From NCBI GenBank assembly GCA_031286245.1, contig JAITUO010000130.1, forward strand, positions 1-8,556: a DNA stretch of 8,556 nt, in the 5' to 3' direction. The position numbers and the translations under genes were made by a program. Source of the stretch: Coriobacteriales bacterium. Its GTDB lineage: Bacteria; Actinomycetota; Coriobacteriia; Coriobacteriales; UBA8131. The stretch's first letter is position 1. Each line of letters begins with the position of its first letter. Positions 6,924 through 8,556 of the stretch are shown one piece after another. The notes beneath the pieces were generated by a model. It was not told the origin of the DNA, made no database searches, and saw only the letters and a program-made list of their open reading frames with translations.

Positions 6924-6972
6924 AACAGTCTGTCATACCGATACCATCGACCGACTAGACTGCTATTCATGG

Positions 6973-7008
6973 GGAGAAAACCGTGTCCCAACTGACTTGG
7001 GTTTCTCC
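6973..7008 (+). promoter_or_regulatory. Bulged stem-loop in the EIIC-EAL leader
   Basis: GGAGAAA (6973-6979) pairs with TTTCTCC (7002-7008). Inside it, CCCAA (6987-6991) pairs with TTGGG (6997-7001) around a CTGAC loop. The 3' arms are continuous, while the 5' side has a seven-base bulge (6980-6986). This gives 12 base pairs. A purine run, A6GGGAAGGG (7011-7024), begins two bases later, directly before the ATG at 7025. It has no T-run, so it is not an intrinsic terminator. A role in translation control or in binding an antiterminator-type protein is possible but unproven. Confidence 0.4.
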
Positions 7009-7024
7009 ACAAAAAAGGGAAGGG

Positions 7025-7045
7025 ATGGGGCAATTGGATGCCTGA
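7025..7045 (+). CDS. Possible six-codon leader peptide upstream of EIIC-EAL
   Basis: ATG at 7025 is preceded by the best-placed Shine-Dalgarno-like stretch in the region (AAGGGAAGGG). It reads MGQLDA and then TGA at 7043-7045. It is in the same frame as the EIIC-EAL gene, whose likely TTG start is six bases after this stop. It may be a leader peptide that couples initiation by re-starting ribosomes. It may equally be the true gene start, broken by a nonsense mutation or a sequence error, which would leave the gene with a nine-codon longer N-terminus. Confidence 0.3.
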   Translation: MGQLDA

Positions 7046-7051
7046 TGCTCG

Positions 7052-8556
7052 TTGATTGAATCCCTGAGTAGTATTGCGGCGCGTTTTGCTGAGCGCAGGC
7101 TGGTACGGATCTTGAATAATGCCTTTGTACGCCTGGTGCCTTTTGTCATTGTCGGGGCGATTGCGCTGGCAATCCTCAACCTGCCGATTCCGATTTTCCA
7201 AGATTACATTGCTGACGGCTTGGATGGACGTCTGTCTGATTTCGCCCAATTACTGACGGATTCAACCTATAGCGTGATTACCCTGGCAGCCCTCTGTTCG
7301 ATCAGCCTGTCCTATGCTTTGGAATATGTTGACGCCTGGAATGGCCGGCCCTATTTGTTTGTGCCGATGTTCACTTCGTTTTCGTGCTTTGTGATCCTTT
7401 TTGTCTGGCAGGACGGCAGTCTGAATTTCATCAACATCGGCACCGATGGCATTTTTAGAGCCTTGATTGTCTCGCTCAGTTCGCTGAAGTTACTGTTCTG
7501 GTTGACCCACCTGACCAGTCGAGGGCTGGCGGACTTCCGAGGTTTTGATGCCAACCTGCTGGTGCACTCAGCTTTCAGTGCAGTGCTACCGGTGACCATT
7601 ACACTGGTGGTGTCCGCTGGACTGCGTATTGTCATCGACATGTTGTTTGGAACAACCGAGATCACCCAGTATCTATTACCTTTCATTGAGGTCAGTGAGA
7701 GTGCCAGTTATCCTGCTGTGGTATTGACGGTGTTGACTTCGCAGCTAATGGCCTTTTTCGGAGCTCACAATTTCGTGCTGTTCAACCTGTTACAGACGAT
7801 CAATGAGGTCTCATCGATACCTGCTCCTTTCACTGTTCAGGGTTACTATCTGCAATTTGCCCTGGTAGGTGGATCAGGCGCGACATTTGGGCTATTGGTG
7901 GCGATGGTTATTGCCGGACGCGACTGGAGAAAGAGCCGACGTATGGCACGCGTCGCCTTGTTCCCAATGCTCTTTAATATCAACGAATCTCTGCTCTACG
8001 GTTTTCCGGTGATCTTCAACCCGTTTTACTTCGTACCCTTTATCATTGCTCCTCTGATGTCAGCCTCGATCAGCTATGTAGCCTTTTCACTGGGTATCGT
8101 CCCGCCGATCACCAACATGGTTGCCTGGACCATCCCACCGATACTGTCCGGCTATATCTCGACTGGCTCGATTGCCGCCTCGGTGCTCCAGGCAGTTTGC
8201 ATCCTGGTCTCAGTTGCTCTGTATTATCCTTTCGTACGGGCGCATCGCTTTCATGAACTGCAGCAACGCCACCATCGTTTCGATCTGATGGTCAAGGCCT
8301 TGGATGCCGCTGCTCACGACCGAGAAGCAATTGTCGTGAACCGTGATGATCGAGTCGGGGAATTGGCACGGGAATTCTCCGCAGCTCTGAAAGTCCAGGC
8401 CAAGCAGAATAAACTGCCGTTTTTTCTGGTCTATCAGCCAAAGACTGACCAGGCAGGCAAACTGGTAGGCTCAGAGGCGTTGTTGAGATGGCATGACACA
8501 GAGATGGGCAGCATTTCTCCGATGGCGATTATTGAGTTGATGGATGAGAGCGGGCT
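7052..8556 (+). CDS. PTS EIIC permease (cellobiose/lactose type) fused to an EAL domain; 3' end outside window
   Basis: The frame is open to the window edge (501 codons plus two bases). Residues 1-395 resemble PTS EIIC of the Lac/CelB family: MIESLSSIAARFAERRLVRI aligns by eye with the CelB N-terminus, about ten hydrophobic segments follow, and the hallmark NINESLLYGFPVIFNP is at 309-324. A charged, His/Arg/Gln-rich cytoplasmic linker covers about 396-455. Then FFLVYQPKTD (457-466) and EALLRW (475-480), followed by ISP and ELMDESGL, open an EAL domain, the fold of cyclic-di-GMP phosphodiesterases. About 200 more residues are expected. EIIC normally moves a sugar across the membrane while EIIB phosphorylates it; neither EIIB nor EIIA is nearby, so sugar sensing tied to cyclic-di-GMP breakdown is a plausible role. 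The TTG start is chosen because TGA at 7043-7045 closes the frame upstream. The local ribosome site is weak. Confidence 0.85.
   Translation, partial: MIESLSSIAARFAERRLVRILNNAFVRLVPFVIVGAIALAILNLPIPIFQDYIADGLDGRLSDFAQLLTDSTYSVITLAALCSISLSYALEYVDAWNGRPYLFVPMFTSFSCFVILFVWQDGSLNFINIGTDGIFRALIVSLSSLKLLFWLTHLTSRGLADFRGFDANLLVHSAFSAVLPVTITLVVSAGLRIVIDMLFGTTEITQYLLPFIEVSESASYPAVVLTVLTSQLMAFFGAHNFVLFNLLQTINEVSSIPAPFTVQGYYLQFALVGGSGATFGLLVAMVIAGRDWRKSRRMARVALFPMLFNINESLLYGFPVIFNPFYFVPFIIAPLMSASISYVAFSLGIVPPITNMVAWTIPPILSGYISTGSIAASVLQAVCILVSVALYYPFVRAHRFHELQQRHHRFDLMVKALDAAAHDREAIVVNRDDRVGELAREFSAALKVQAKQNKLPFFLVYQPKTDQAGKLVGSEALLRWHDTEMGSISPMAIIELMDESG

Larger units (their letters stand above)
6822..7051. 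other. Divergent intergenic region between flavoprotein and EIIC-EAL genes
   Basis: These 230 bases must carry the start signals of both divergent genes. Leftward, the TATAAT and ribosome site of the flavoprotein are visible. Rightward, TATACT (6912-6917) is a possible -10 without a good -35. Dyads that could be operators or RNA stems are CGAT-ACC-ATCG (6939-6949) and the pair CAGTCT (6926-6931) and AGACTG (6957-6962). A bulged hairpin and three tiny overlapping open frames follow before the EIIC-EAL start. Confidence 0.5.

Noticed and set aside
6973..7008. The bulged hairpin as an intrinsic terminator
   Set aside because: There is no T-run on either strand after the stem. On the plus strand it is followed by A's and G's that form a ribosome-site-like stretch.
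7043..7045. TGA read as a sense codon (alternative code or selenocysteine) joining ATG 7025 to EIIC-EAL
   Set aside because: argS ends at its conserved C-terminus with TGA, so UGA is a stop here. No selenocysteine insertion hairpin was evident, and EIIC has no known selenocysteine at this point.
6911..7686. Minus-strand open frames at 6911-7249 and 7351-7686
   Set aside because: They overlap the long EIIC-EAL frame, whose motifs are unmistakable, and have no protein-family features.
1..8556. CRISPR arrays, tRNA or rRNA genes
   Set aside because: No regularly spaced direct repeats and no cloverleaf or rRNA-like segments were seen in any spacer.

Overview
The window is bacterial chromosomal DNA. 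By eye it is about half G+C in the genes and more A+T-rich between positions 3392 and 4008. Strong purine-rich Shine-Dalgarno sites (lysA, hom and the minus-strand flavoprotein gene), an argS-lysA-hom gene order and a transaldolase gene joined to rho suggest a Gram-positive lineage. argS-lysA-hom is typical of Actinomycetota, and a small transaldolase near rho is known from Bacillus-type genomes. A mid-GC actinobacterial group such as Coriobacteriia would fit both, but this is inference from gene order and protein flavour. UGA acts as a normal stop at the end of argS.

Region 1 (1-3391, plus strand) is a tightly packed housekeeping cluster: the 3' end of argS (arginyl-tRNA synthetase), lysA (diaminopimelate decarboxylase, last step of lysine synthesis) and hom (homoserine dehydrogenase with a C-terminal ACT domain, entry to threonine and methionine). 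The gaps are 68 and 37 bases. lysA and hom lie on the two branches from aspartate semialdehyde, so the cluster places lysine and threonine/methionine synthesis together. A 16-bp perfect hairpin followed by T's closes it at 3463-3503.

Region 2 (3392-4008) has no convincing gene. It holds the hom terminator, a 193-base segment bounded by perfect 31-bp terminal inverted repeats (a probable MITE-like or insertion-sequence-derived element), four helically spaced ACCTC repeats, and a likely promoter with an extended -10.

Region 3 (4009-6143, plus strand) holds a 225-aa TalC/MipB-type transaldolase whose stop codon overlaps the start of rho (TAATG). Rho is complete and has an Arg/Asn/Gln-rich N-terminal tail.

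Region 4 (6192-8556) has a convergent minus-strand flavoprotein with a compact four-cysteine motif. Across a 230-base divergent spacer lies a plus-strand gene that runs off the window. That gene is the most interesting item here: a ten-helix PTS EIIC permease of the cellobiose/lactose type joined, through a charged cytoplasmic linker, to an EAL (cyclic-di-GMP phosphodiesterase) domain. No EIIA or EIIB gene is seen beside it. Its 5' region is also odd. The best-placed ribosome binding site serves an ATG whose frame stops after six codons, and the long frame resumes from a TTG just downstream, all preceded by a bulged hairpin.
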